Below, piece by piece: positions 26,080 through 34,746 of a DNA stretch of 64,000 bases (position 1 is the stretch's first letter; each line of letters begins with the position of its first letter). The DNA is from Azospirillum fermentarium. Lineage in GTDB: Bacteria; Pseudomonadota; Alphaproteobacteria; Azospirillales; Azospirillaceae. The translations under genes were made by a program, and so were the position numbers. The notes under the pieces were generated by a model. It saw only the letters and a list, made by a program, of their open reading frames with translations, ran no database searches and was not told the DNA's origin. The stretch lies in NCBI RefSeq assembly GCF_025961205.1, contig NZ_JAOQNH010000001.1, positions 2,504,001-2,568,000 on the forward strand. The letters run 5' to 3'.

Positions 26080-27045
26080 ATGGAGTTGCATTTCACGCTG
26101 CTGGCCGCCGCCCTCGCCGTCGAGGGGCTGGCCGGCTATCCCGGCCCCCTGTACGCCCGCATCAGCCACCCGGTGGTGTGGTTCGGAGCCCTCATAAACC
26201 GGCTGGACCGGATGCTCAACCACGATGGCGCCCCGCCGCTGAAACGGCGGCTGGCCGGGGTGCTGGGACTGGCGGCGTTGCTGGCGGTGGTGGGCTGGGG
26301 ATCGGCGGCGCTGGCGGCGGCGCTGCGCACGCTTCCCTTCGGCTGGCTGCTGGAGGCGCTGGCCGCCTCCACCCTGCTGGCCCAGCGCAGCCTGTACGAC
26401 CATGTGGCCGCGGTGGCGGCGGGCCTGCGCGACGGCGGGCTGGAGGGCGGACGCCGCGCCGTCGCCATGATCGTCGGGCGCGACCCGGCGACCCTGGACG
26501 AGCACGGCGTGGCCCGCGCCGCCATCGAAAGCCTGGCCGAAAACTTCTCCGACGGCATCGTCGCCCCGGCGGTGTGGCTGGCGGCGGGGGGGCTGCCCGG
26601 CATCGCGCTTTATAAGGCCATCAACACCGCCGACAGCATGATCGGCCACCGCACCCCCCGGCACGAGGCGTACGGCTGGGCCGCGGCGCGGCTGGACGAT
26701 CTGGTCAACCTGCCGGGGTCGCGGCTGGCGGCCCTGCTCGTCATCGGAGCGGCGGCACTGACGCCGGGGGCCGATCCGCAGGCGGCGGCGGCCAGCGTGC
26801 GCAAGGACGCCACCCGCCACCGCTCCCCCAACGCCGGCTGGCCGGAATCGGCCATGGCCGGGGCGCTGGATCTGCGGCTGGGCGGCCCGCGGGTCTATGG
26901 GAACATGCGGGTGACCGACCACTGGATCGGGCCGGGGCGCACCGCCGCCACCGCCCAGGACATCGACCGCGCGCTCGCGGTGTTCCGCCGCGCCTGCCTG
27001 CTGCTGCTGGCCGGTGCGGTGGTGCTGGGCATCGTCGTGCCGTAG
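26080..27045 (+). CDS. cobD: adenosylcobinamide-phosphate synthase (CobD/CbiB)
   Basis: 321 residues, membrane protein with about five hydrophobic segments. Family blocks are HPVVWFGALINRLDR, RDPATLDEHGVARAAIESLAENFSDGIVAP-type sequence, LYKAINTADSMIGH and PNAGWPESAMAGAL. It attaches the aminopropanol linker to adenosylcobyric acid, the step that uses the product of the divergent cobC. I place the start at ATG 26080, which gives the usual N-terminus (ELHFTLLAAALAVEGLAGYPGPLY). A GC hairpin follows the stop. Confidence 0.94.
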   Translation: MELHFTLLAAALAVEGLAGYPGPLYARISHPVVWFGALINRLDRMLNHDGAPPLKRRLAGVLGLAALLAVVGWGSAALAAALRTLPFGWLLEALAASTLLAQRSLYDHVAAVAAGLRDGGLEGGRRAVAMIVGRDPATLDEHGVARAAIESLAENFSDGIVAPAVWLAAGGLPGIALYKAINTADSMIGHRTPRHEAYGWAAARLDDLVNLPGSRLAALLVIGAAALTPGADPQAAAASVRKDATRHRSPNAGWPESAMAGALDLRLGGPRVYGNMRVTDHWIGPGRTAATAQDIDRALAVFRRACLLLLAGAVVLGIVVP

Positions 27046-27057
27046 CGGCTGGCGTCG

Positions 27058-27080
27058 GGGGCGGCGGGCCGCCCCTTATT
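27058..27080 (+). terminator. hairpin between convergent cobD and CNNM genes
   Basis: A perfect 8-bp stem GGGGCGGC/GCCGCCCC (27058-27065 and 27068-27075) with a 2-base loop is followed by TTATT on the plus strand. It lies in the 30 bases between the two convergent stops and could end the cobD transcript. The minus strand has no T-run. Confidence 0.45.
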
Positions 27081-28374
27081 CCTCCTCCACCGCCGGGGCT
27101 TTCTGGATCAGGATCTTGTCGATCCGGCGCCCGTCCATGTCCACCACCTCGAAGCGGATGTCCTGCCACAGGAAATGCTCGCCGGCCTTGGGAATATGGC
27201 CGAAGCGGTCGAGCATGAAGCCGGCGATGGTGTGGTAATCCCCCTCCCCGCGCAGGTCGCGCACGCCCACCAGATCCTCGATCTCCTCGACCGGCGACAT
27301 GCCGTCCACCAGCCACGAGCCGTCGTCGCGCTGGACCGCCGCCTCACCGTCGTCGCCCGGTTCGGGCAGGTCGCCGGCGATGCTGACCAGGATGTCGGTG
27401 ACGGTGACGATGCCCTCCACGCTGCCGTACTCGTCCACCACCACGGCCATGTGCACGGTCGCCTGCTTGAACAGCTCCAGCATGCGCATGATGGGGGTGC
27501 CGTCGTGGACGATCAGCGGTTCGGCCATGGCCGCGCGCAGGTCGATGGGCTTGCCGCGCAGCGCCTGTTCCAGCAGCGCCTTGGTGGAGACGATGCCCTG
27601 CACCTCGTCCACGTCGCCGCGGCAGACCAGGAAACGGGAATAGGTGCTGGTGCTGATTTCCTGCGCGATGGCGTCGGGGGGGTCGGTCATGTCCAGCCAC
27701 ATCACGTCCGGGCGGGGCGTCATGATCGAGCGCACGGTGCGGTCGGACAGGCGCAGAACCCCCTCGATCATCGCCTGCTCGACGGGATCGAACACGCCGG
27801 TCTGAGTGCCCTCCTTGATCAGGGTCTTGACCTCTTCTTCCGTCACCGTCTGTTCGCGGGTGGTCTGCTGCCCGAACAGCTTCAGCAGCCCCTCGGTGGA
27901 TGCCCCCAGAAGCCAGACGAACGGGCCGGTGGCCGACGACAGCACCCGCATGGGCCGCGCCACCGCCGAGGCGATGCGCTCCGGATGCACCAGCGCCATG
28001 CGCTTGGGCGCCAGTTCCCCCACGATCAGCGACAGATAGGTGATGACCGCCACCACGATGGCGAAGCCCGCCTGGCTGCCGTACGGGGCGATCCACGGAA
28101 TGGTGTCCAGATATTGCCCCAGCCGGTCGGCCAGGGTGGCGCCGCCATAGGCACCGGCAACGATGCCGATCAGCGTGATGCCGATCTGTACCGTGGACAG
28201 GAACCGGCTGGGGTCGTCGGACAGCGCGAGCGCCGCCTTGGCCCCCCGCGCCCCCTTTTCCGAGGCCATCTGCTGAAGCCGCGCCCGCCGCGCCGACACC
28301 ACCGCCATCTCCGACATGGCGAAGAAGCCGTTCAACACGATCAGCAGCACGATAATCAGAACTTCCCAGATCAT
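27076..28374 (-). CDS. CNNM/CorC-type membrane protein (hemolysin family)
   Basis: 432 residues. A DUF21/CNNM membrane domain (about residues 1-190, four helices) is followed by two CBS domains (about 205-335, starting IMTPRPDVMWLD) and a C-terminal CorC_HlyC domain (about 350-425, SWLVDGMSPVEEIEDLVG). The family is linked with Mg2+ or Co2+ export and was once called hemolysin TlyC. CBS domains usually bind adenine nucleotides. Its substrate is not shown. It stands between cobD and exoD without an evident operon partner. Confidence 0.92.
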   Translation of the reverse strand: MIWEVLIIVLLIVLNGFFAMSEMAVVSARRARLQQMASEKGARGAKAALALSDDPSRFLSTVQIGITLIGIVAGAYGGATLADRLGQYLDTIPWIAPYGSQAGFAIVVAVITYLSLIVGELAPKRMALVHPERIASAVARPMRVLSSATGPFVWLLGASTEGLLKLFGQQTTREQTVTEEEVKTLIKEGTQTGVFDPVEQAMIEGVLRLSDRTVRSIMTPRPDVMWLDMTDPPDAIAQEISTSTYSRFLVCRGDVDEVQGIVSTKALLEQALRGKPIDLRAAMAEPLIVHDGTPIMRMLELFKQATVHMAVVVDEYGSVEGIVTVTDILVSIAGDLPEPGDDGEAAVQRDDGSWLVDGMSPVEEIEDLVGVRDLRGEGDYHTIAGFMLDRFGHIPKAGEHFLWQDIRFEVVDMDGRRIDKILIQKAPAVEEE

Positions 28375-28445
28375 AGCCTCATGCCCCCCAGGGACGAATG
28401 TGTGTCTTGCCCACCGCTGTCACTCAACGCCGTCCTCTCCCCGCC

Positions 28446-29153
28446 CTATCCCGTCGCCTGCCGCACGACGAAGGCGGCGCCCTGGAACAGCCCGAGCCCC
28501 ACCGCCGAGACGATGGCCAGCGCCGCCAGCCCCGCCACATACCCGGCCAGGACGAACAGCCCGTCCCGCTCGATCAGGCCCAGCGCGATGAGGGCGATGG
28601 CGAAGGCGGGCGGCTGGTTGCCGAACACGATGGGCAGCGCCATCACCGCCGCCATCAGCATGATGACCAGCCCCGCCCCCCGTTCCCCCGGCCCCTGCGC
28701 CAGCGGCACGAGCCGGGCGCGCAACAGGTTCCGTTCGATCCAGGCGATCTTCGGCCGTGCCCGTTCCAGCACGCGCAGCAGCGCCCTCCGCTCCACCGAC
28801 GCCGCGGCCAGACGCCGGGGCAGCCATGGCGTGGACCGTCCGGCGGCGATCTGCGCCCCCAGAAACAGCATGGGCAGCCCCGTCACCGTGGACAGCCCCG
28901 GCACCGGCAGCACGTTGGGAACCGACAGCAGGATGAGAAAGGCGCCGAACGCCCGGTCCCCCAGCGCCGCCATGGCATCGCCGAGGCGGATGCGCTCGTC
29001 ATGGTCAAGCGCAAGGAAATCGTCCAGCACCTGCGAGGCGCGGACGCTTTCCGGCCGGCCCGCGTCCGCGCCGCTTTGCGTGGGGGGTGATGACGGCATG
29101 ATGACCGGCCCGTCCGCAGGGGACGGGGATCGTGGCGGCGGGTCGTCGCTCAC
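28446..29153 (-). CDS. exoD: ExoD family membrane protein
   Basis: 235 residues. A Pro/Ser-rich N-terminal tail of about 40 residues precedes an ExoD domain with four hydrophobic segments and the family blocks GAFLILLSVPNVLPVPGLSTVTGLPM and NQPPAFAIALIALGLIERDG. ExoD was first described in Rhizobium exopolysaccharide mutants; its molecular function is unknown. The start used is GTG 29153 with AGGGGA 4 bases upstream; ATG 29099 is an alternative that would drop most of the tail. Confidence 0.88.
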   Translation of the reverse strand: MSDDPPPRSPSPADGPVIMPSSPPTQSGADAGRPESVRASQVLDDFLALDHDERIRLGDAMAALGDRAFGAFLILLSVPNVLPVPGLSTVTGLPMLFLGAQIAAGRSTPWLPRRLAAASVERRALLRVLERARPKIAWIERNLLRARLVPLAQGPGERGAGLVIMLMAAVMALPIVFGNQPPAFAIALIALGLIERDGLFVLAGYVAGLAALAIVSAVGLGLFQGAAFVVRQATG

Positions 29154-29332
29154 AGCGTCCCCTGTGCTGACGAACCGCGGCTATGGCGGGAGTGACCCAT
29201 GACTCCGAATGATATTCAACCAAACCGTTGGGGACAGCTTTACAGGAACAGGGGCCGCTTGACCAGCCCCGCTGACGCTTTACCCCCAACAGCCCATGAT
29301 TGCGGGGACGATGGTTGCGCGGATGATGGTCA

Positions 29333-29797
29333 TCACGAGGACGATCCGCGACCCTTCTGCATGGCAAAGCTCAGCCGCTTGACCAGATCGGCCTTCGACA
29401 CCGGCTTCACCAGATAGCCCGAGATGCCATAGGCGATGGCGCGTTTGACCATATCCGCCTCCCGGTGGGCGGTCAGGACGATGACGGGAATGTCGGACAG
29501 CGGGTTGCCGGTGGCGGTGCGCAGCGCGTGCAGCAGGTCCAGCCCGCTCATCCGCGGCATTTCCAGATCGCAGATGATCAGGTCGATGCCGTCGCCCTTG
29601 TCCCGCAGAACCTCCAGCGCGTTCATGCCGTCGCGCGCCTCGGTCACCAGGTGGACGTCCAGGTCGTGCAGCAGGCGCAGCACCAGCCGCCGGGTGAAAT
29701 CGTCATCCTCCACCAGCAGCACGCGGAGATCCCGCATCATGGGATGGCCGCCGCCCATTCCCCCGCCCTGCGTCGCACCCCGCCCCCATTGCTGCAT
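29333..29797 (-). CDS. single-domain response regulator (CheY-like)
   Basis: 154 residues from the longest start; the receiver domain covers about residues 24-148. The acidic pocket (EDDD), phospho-acceptor Asp in LIICDLEMPRMSG, the switch Thr in IVLTAH and the Lys in YLVKPVSK are all present, so it should be phosphorylated. There is no output domain. The Gly-rich first 20 residues suggest that ATG 29758 or 29740 could be the true start. No histidine kinase is adjacent. Confidence 0.9.
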   Translation of the reverse strand: MQQWGRGATQGGGMGGGHPMMRDLRVLLVEDDDFTRRLVLRLLHDLDVHLVTEARDGMNALEVLRDKGDGIDLIICDLEMPRMSGLDLLHALRTATGNPLSDIPVIVLTAHREADMVKRAIAYGISGYLVKPVSKADLVKRLSFAMQKGRGSSS

Positions 29798-30091
29798 CCC
29801 AGCCCCCCAATAAAACGCACCCCTTCACCGGGATTGGACGATGTAGCCTGACATACACGCTCCATGTCTATCTTTTTTGATTAAGACGAAAGACAGGAGT
29901 CGCAAATTTTAATTCCCTTTGAAAAGCATTTATCATTGATTATTGAATAAATTCGATAAAATTACCCAGGACGATCGCTGGCACATACCCGCATAATCTT
30001 CCGCCGTGCCCGCCCAGCCAGCGGGTAGACTTGCATCCGTATGCAGGCGGCACGGTTGCCCGGCGGCGGCGGGCTCTGCTATGGCTTATCC

Positions 30092-30712
30092 ATGAGCGAC
30101 ACGCCCCCTTCTTCCCGGCGCCCGTCCCGCCGGCGCGCCGGCGCCCCGGACCCCGACCAGTACGACCTTCTGGACGTACCGGAGGCGACGTCGGTGCTGC
30201 TGACCTATTCGGGCCGCACCGTCGATCTGGAAAAGCCCGATTTCAGCCGTTTCGACATCGAGGACATCGCCCGCCCGCTGGCGTACCAATGCCGGTTCGT
30301 CGGCAACACGCGGGTGTTCTTCAGCGTGGCGCAGCATTGCATCGTGGCCAGCGATCTGGCCCCGCCCGGCTATGCCTATGACGCGCTGCTGCACGATTGC
30401 GAGGAGGCGTTCACCGGCGACTGGCCCACCCCGTGGAAGGTGCGGATCGGACGCGACCGGCTGCGGGATGCGATCGCGCCGCTGAAACGGGCGCTGGCCG
30501 ACCGGTTCGGGTTCCGTTACCCCGAACCGGCGGCGGTGAAGCTGGCCGACCAGCGGGCGCTGGCGACCGAGTTGCGCGACCTGTGCGCGCCCCACCGGGT
30601 CAACTGGCAGGATCTGCCGCCCCCGGCGCCGGCCCCCATCGTCCCCCTGGGACCGGAAGAGGCCCTGGCGGCCTTCATCGAACGCTACCACGCCCTGAAG
30701 AAGGCCGCCTGA
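30092..30712 (+). CDS. HD-domain phosphohydrolase (YfbR/YfdR-like)
   Basis: 206 residues. The metal-binding HD signature is visible as AQHCIVAS, then LLHDCEEAFTGDWPTP (the HD pair plus following Glu and Asp). The rest is helical. Relatives include 5'-deoxynucleotidases and phage or plasmid HD hydrolases, so it may hydrolyse nucleotides. The first 25 residues are Pro/Arg-rich. I use ATG 30092. The 294-base gap before it is unusually A+T-rich at 29870-29970 and may hold promoters for this gene and the divergent response regulator. Confidence 0.85.
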   Translation: MSDTPPSSRRPSRRRAGAPDPDQYDLLDVPEATSVLLTYSGRTVDLEKPDFSRFDIEDIARPLAYQCRFVGNTRVFFSVAQHCIVASDLAPPGYAYDALLHDCEEAFTGDWPTPWKVRIGRDRLRDAIAPLKRALADRFGFRYPEPAAVKLADQRALATELRDLCAPHRVNWQDLPPPAPAPIVPLGPEEALAAFIERYHALKKAA

Positions 30713-30732
30713 CCGGTCCGCCGGATGCTGGA

Positions 30733-31221
30733 TCAGGCCCGCCCGGCGGCGTGGCCGTAGGTGCCGGCGGCAGAACCGGCCGCCGGGCCGGCACCGTCGT
30801 CCACGGCGCAGCGTTCGGCCAGTTCACGCAGCGCGCTGCGGACCTGGGGGTCGCGGATGCTCTGGAAATAGCGGGCCAGCATCAGGGCCTCGCGCGAGCG
30901 CAGCGTGTTGGCGTCAACGCTTTCCGCGGCATGGGTGTCGGAAACCGCCGCCGGGCTGCCGGTCTGGGAATCCAGCCCTTCGAAGAACACCGACACGGGA
31001 ACACGGAAGAACTGGGCCAGCTTGTACAGCCGGCTGGCCGACACCCGGTTGAAGCCGCGCTCGTATTTCTGAAGCTGCTGGAACGTCAGGCCCAGGCCCG
31101 CCGCCACGTCGCTCTGACTGAGCCCCGCCAGCATCCGCAGTTCGCGAAGCCGCTGTCCGACGAAGACATCCACCTCGTTCAGACCCTCTTTTTTCTCACG
31201 GCCACGTTTTTTCACGGCCAT
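30733..31221 (-). CDS. XRE-family transcriptional regulator
   Basis: 162 residues. The N-terminus is basic (KKRGREKK), followed by an HTH_XRE domain at about residues 18-80 (VGQRLRELRMLAGLSQSDVAAGLGLTFQQLQKYERG) and a helical C-terminal region of about 60 residues (ALMLARYFQSIRDPQVRSALREL). This domain plan is frequent in alphaproteobacteria. It is divergent from the fliF operon, across a 654-base regulatory gap. A role in flagellar control is possible but only suggested by place. The A+T-rich segment just upstream (31250-31290) probably holds its promoter. Confidence 0.9.
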   Translation of the reverse strand: MAVKKRGREKKEGLNEVDVFVGQRLRELRMLAGLSQSDVAAGLGLTFQQLQKYERGFNRVSASRLYKLAQFFRVPVSVFFEGLDSQTGSPAAVSDTHAAESVDANTLRSREALMLARYFQSIRDPQVRSALRELAERCAVDDGAGPAAGSAAGTYGHAAGRA

Positions 31222-31875
31222 CTCCCTGCTTGAAGCCGCATCGGAAAAACCGGCGGCATACCAAAAACCATACTAATTTTCGCCGTATCTGAGGTGAACG
31301 CGGAAAAGAGGAAAATCAACAAGTGCACCCCCACCCCCGTCACTCACCTTTGCGGCGAATGGCATCATCAACTTTATGCAGATGATGGCCTAGACCTGTG
31401 TTCTCCTTATCAGCATGTCAACGGGGAGCAAAATATTTGCTGTCATCCTCAACTGAAAACAGCGTGCTCCAACCTTTGCACGCAGCCTCCCGCCGGCCCC
31501 CTGCGCATGGCCGGGACCGTCATGGAGCACGGGGCCGGGCGGGTGTGACGGGGGCGCATCATCACCTGTAACGCGGCCGCACCAGTGGGCAGATTTTGCC
31601 TAGCGCCCGGCAAAAGCTGCCGGGGAATTTACCTTCTGTTCATCAAAACCTTCCTAGCATGACCGGACCTTAGGGAACGGAAAGCCGGAAACCGGGCCGC
31701 GGCGGAAGCCGTCGGGCCGGGGTGCGTGACTGTGGCACAGGGGTAACAGCCACGCGGCCGCACGGGGCGGCAACGGGACGGCTACCCCCCGCGGCGCCCA
31801 TCTGCTAGGGATAGGCTGAACCGTGCCGTCTGATCCCCTTCTGTGACAAACCCTGGCCGATTGGGAGCCGCCCTC
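31222..31875. other. long control region ahead of the fliF operon
   Basis: 654 bases between the XRE gene and fliF. The first 250 are A+T-richer than the surroundings. An 84-codon open frame at 31294-31548 has no ribosome site or recognisable features, and I regard it as noise. The palindrome at 31606-31624 is described separately. A TGG-N7-TTGC at 31586-31599 recalls a sigma-54 -24/-12 element but is one base short of the standard spacing. No CtrA-type TTAA-N7-TTAA box was seen. Confidence 0.5.
31606..31624. promoter_or_regulatory. palindrome resembling an FlbD (ftr) site
   Basis: A perfect 7-bp inverted repeat CCCGGCA-N5-TGCCGGG. It closely resembles the ftr element bound by FlbD in Caulobacter flagellar promoters (C-CGGC--AAA--GC-G as I remember it), with one mismatch. 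It sits about 250 bases ahead of fliF, in the operon that encodes FlbD itself, so it could mediate autoregulation. The similarity is from memory, and the site could also be a simple hairpin. Confidence 0.5.
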
Positions 31876-33546
31876 GTGAACAACCTGCTGCAGACGTTGC
31901 GCAATCTGGGGCCGGCGCGCCTGGCGGCGATCGGTGGCGTGGCCCTGCTTCTGATCGGATTCTTCGTCTATTTGACCACACGGCTGTCGTCGCCGGAGAT
32001 GGAACTGCTCTACGCCGAGCTTCAGCCCGCCGACGCCGCGGCCATCGCCAAGAAGCTGGACGAGTCCAAGATCCCCTATCAGGTGGACAAGAACGGCACC
32101 AAGATCATGGTGCCGCCCGACAAGGTGGGCCAGATCCGCATGAACATGGCCCAGGCCGGGCTGCCGTCGGGCGGATCGGTGGGGTACGAGCTGTTCGACA
32201 AGCCCGAAGGGTTCGGGGCCACCAGCTTCATCCAGAACATCAACCATCTGCGCGCCCTGGAAGGTGAGATGGCCCGCACCGTCGGCACGCTGAACGGCGT
32301 GATGCAGGCGCGCGTGCATCTGGTGCTGCCCAAGCGCGAGCTGTTCGCCCGCACCCAGAATCCAGCCACCGCCAGCGTCTTCGTCAAGATGAAGCAGGGT
32401 GCCACGCTGTCGCGGGAAAACATCCTGGCGATCCAGCACCTGATCGCCGCGTCGGTGCCCAACCTGGAACCCACCCAGGTCTCGATCATCGACGACAAGG
32501 GCAAGCTGCTGGCCCGCGGCATGGGCCAGAACAGCGAGGAAATGCTGCTGGCCACGGCGGAGGAAAAGAAACAGGCGTACGAACACCGCATGGTCGGCGT
32601 GCTTGAGGATCTTCTGGGCCGCACCGTCGGTTACGGCAAGGTGCGGGCCGAGGTCTCGGCGGACCTCGACTTCGACCGCATCAGCACCCAGTCGGAGGTG
32701 TTCGACCCCGAAAGCCAGGTGGTGCGGTCCACCCAGACCGTCAACGAAAGCAACGAAAGCCAGGACCGCGACCCGCTGGCCCCGGTGACCGTTGACCAGA
32801 ACCTGCCCACGGCACAGGCCGGCAACGGCTCCAATTCCGGCCCGATCTCGTCCAACAAGGCGAACCGGACCGAGGAGACCATCAATTACGAAATCAGCAA
32901 GACCACCAAGAGCCATGTACGCGAGACCGGGCAGATCCGCCGCATCTCGGTGGCGGTGCTGGTGGACGGCCTCTACGCCCCCGATCCCAACGGTGGCAAA
33001 CCCACCTATCAGCCGCGCTCGGAACAGGAGATGGAGAGCATCCGGGCGCTGGTGCGGTCGGCGGTGGGGCTGGACATGGTGCGCGGCGACACGCTGGAAG
33101 TCATCAACATGCGTTTTGCCACCCCCGACGACGAATTCGCCAAGCCCGAGGAGATCTTTCTGGGCATGACGAAGGAAGACCTGTTCCGCATCGCCGAAAT
33201 GGTGGTTCTGGGCATCGTCGCCGTGCTGATCATCCTGCTGGTCATCCGTCCGCTGATCACCCGCGCCTTTGAAAAGGCCGAGGAGGGGGACGAGGACGAA
33301 ATGGACAAGCTGCTGACCGACCAGAGCGGCATGCCCGCCGCGCTGGCCGGCCCCAGCGGCGCCCTGGCCCAGGATCTGGCGCTGGAAGCGGCCCAGGCCG
33401 ACGAAGAACTGGAACAGATGATCGACATCAACCGGGTGGAAGGCCGGGTGCGCGCCTCGTCCCTGCGCAAGGTGGGCGAGATCGTGGACAAGCACCCGGA
33501 AGAAGCCGTGTCCATTCTGCGCAACTGGCTGTATCAGGAAAGCTGA
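31876..33546 (+). CDS. fliF: flagellar MS-ring protein FliF
   Basis: 556 residues. It has membrane helix 1 (about residues 10-32), the large periplasmic ring-building region with YscJ/FliF blocks (LNGVMQARVHLVLPKRELF, QNPATASVFVKMK), membrane helix 2 near 445, and a cytoplasmic tail ending RVRASSLRKVGEIVDKHPEEAVSILRNWL, the FliG-binding part. It forms the MS ring in the inner membrane. The start is GTG 31876, with GGGAG 8 bases upstream, rather than GTG 31843. It is the first gene of the flagellar operon; fliG does not follow. Confidence 0.97.
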   Translation: MNNLLQTLRNLGPARLAAIGGVALLLIGFFVYLTTRLSSPEMELLYAELQPADAAAIAKKLDESKIPYQVDKNGTKIMVPPDKVGQIRMNMAQAGLPSGGSVGYELFDKPEGFGATSFIQNINHLRALEGEMARTVGTLNGVMQARVHLVLPKRELFARTQNPATASVFVKMKQGATLSRENILAIQHLIAASVPNLEPTQVSIIDDKGKLLARGMGQNSEEMLLATAEEKKQAYEHRMVGVLEDLLGRTVGYGKVRAEVSADLDFDRISTQSEVFDPESQVVRSTQTVNESNESQDRDPLAPVTVDQNLPTAQAGNGSNSGPISSNKANRTEETINYEISKTTKSHVRETGQIRRISVAVLVDGLYAPDPNGGKPTYQPRSEQEMESIRALVRSAVGLDMVRGDTLEVINMRFATPDDEFAKPEEIFLGMTKEDLFRIAEMVVLGIVAVLIILLVIRPLITRAFEKAEEGDEDEMDKLLTDQSGMPAALAGPSGALAQDLALEAAQADEELEQMIDINRVEGRVRASSLRKVGEIVDKHPEEAVSILRNWLYQES

Positions 33547-33607
33547 TAGTCCTCTTTCGTGGTAGTGAAGCGTTTCGGTCTGGATTTCCGTCGATACAGG
33601 ACACACC

Positions 33608-34375
33608 ATGCCCTCGATCCGCAAATTTCTGTTCGACGAATCGTTCGACGTCGATGTTCCCAACCGCAGCTACTATGTGGAAGATGAGGAGCTGCTGCCG
33701 GAACCCGAACCGGAGCCGGAACCCGAACCGGAGCCCGAGCCGGAGATCCCGCCCCCGCCCACCTTCAACGAGGAGGAGCTGGCCGCCGCCCGGCGGGAGG
33801 GGTTTGCCGAGGGTGAACGGGCCGGACAGAGCGCCGGCTACGGCAAGGGCTTCACCGAGGGGTTGAACGCCGGCAAGAACGAGGGGCTGGAAACCGGCCG
33901 CGCCCAGATGGCCGCCAGCAGCGAGGCGCGGCTGGCCGGCGCGCTGGAGCGCATCGCCGGGGGCATCGGCCAGTTGCTGGCCGACCGTCAGGCCACCAAC
34001 GCCATGCGCCAGGACCAGCCGGCCCACATCGCGCTCGCCATCGTGCGCAAGCTGATGCCCGAGCTGGCCCGCCGCGGCGGGCTCGACGAGATCGAAGGGC
34101 TGGTGCGGTCCTGCCTGACCGAGCTGCTGGACGAACCGCGTCTGGTGGTGCGGGTGGCGCCCGACATCATCGACCCGGTGCGCGAACGGCTGGAAGCGCT
34201 GGGGACGCAGTCGGGGTTCGGCGCCCGCATGATGGTGGTGGCGGAAGCCGGGCTGGAGCCCGGCGACTGCCGGATCGAATGGGCCGAGGGCGGCGTGGAG
34301 CGTGACACGCGGCGCCTGATGGCCGATATTGAGCATTGCGTGGCGCAATTGTTGCAAGCTCCGGCGCAGCCGTGA
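33608..34375 (+). CDS. fliH: flagellar export regulator FliH (FlbE-like)
   Basis: 255 residues. The N-terminus is acidic (FLFDESFD), then an (Glu-Pro) repeat at about residues 31-46, a Gly-patterned helix with GxxxG-like spacing (EGFAEGERAGQSAGYGKGFTEG, typical of FliH/YscL) and a C-terminal domain (about 110-250) that binds FliI. FliH regulates the export ATPase and docks it at the C ring. The gene corresponds to flbE of the Caulobacter fliF operon. AGGA stands 7 bases ahead of the ATG. fliI is not in the window. Confidence 0.9.
   Translation: MPSIRKFLFDESFDVDVPNRSYYVEDEELLPEPEPEPEPEPEPEPEIPPPPTFNEEELAAARREGFAEGERAGQSAGYGKGFTEGLNAGKNEGLETGRAQMAASSEARLAGALERIAGGIGQLLADRQATNAMRQDQPAHIALAIVRKLMPELARRGGLDEIEGLVRSCLTELLDEPRLVVRVAPDIIDPVRERLEALGTQSGFGARMMVVAEAGLEPGDCRIEWAEGGVERDTRRLMADIEHCVAQLLQAPAQP
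33698..33745 (+). repeat. Pro-Glu dipeptide coding repeat in fliH
   Basis: Eight consecutive Pro-Glu codon pairs (48 bases) built from CCG/CCC and GAA/GAG, with some longer near-repeats (GAACCCGAACCGGAGCCG twice). It encodes an extended acidic spacer between the FliH N-terminus and its helical region. Such tracts can vary in length between strains. Confidence 0.85.
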
Positions 34376-34419
34376 CCGGCGCCGCTCACGGTTCCTGTTG
34401 GGAAAGGGTGTGACACTCC

Positions 34420-34746
34420 ATGGGCAAGGACAGTTTCAGCCTGGACGAGATCGAGGGCGGCGGACGCTCCGATTCCGATTACGAAACCGGCCTCGGTCCC
34501 GCCAAGGATCTGGAGGCGGTCTATGACATCCCGGTGCAGATTTCCGCCGTGCTGGGCAAATCCACCATGCAGGTCAGCCAGTTGCTGAAACTGGGCCGCG
34601 GCGCGGTGGTGGAGCTGGACCGCAAGGTGGGCGAAGCCATCGACATCTATGTGAACAACCGGCTGGTGGCCCGCGGCGAAGTGGTGGTGGTGGAAGACCG
34701 GCTGGGCGTGACCATGACCGAAATCATCAAATCGGACCGCGGATGA
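34420..34746 (+). CDS. fliN: flagellar motor switch protein FliN
   Basis: 108 residues: a short acidic N-terminus of about 30 residues followed by a SpoA/FliN domain (about 33-105) with IPVQISAVLGKSTMQVSQLLKLGRGAVVELDRKVGEAIDIYVNNRLVARGEVV-type sequence. FliN forms the lower C ring and binds FliH. Order after fliH agrees with the Caulobacter operon. Its stop overlaps the ATG of the motA-like gene (ATGA), so the two are coupled. FliM and FliG are not encoded nearby. Confidence 0.96.
   Translation: MGKDSFSLDEIEGGGRSDSDYETGLGPAKDLEAVYDIPVQISAVLGKSTMQVSQLLKLGRGAVVELDRKVGEAIDIYVNNRLVARGEVVVVEDRLGVTMTEIIKSDRG

Noticed and set aside
29979..29993. TGGCAC-N6-GCA upstream of the HD hydrolase gene as a sigma-54 promoter
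   Set aside because: The distance between the GG and GC elements is one base short of the strict sigma-54 spacing, and no activator site is visible.
31294..31548. 84-codon Cys-rich open frame in the gap ahead of fliF
   Set aside because: No ribosome site, no recognisable family, and it lies within a regulatory region with unusual base composition.
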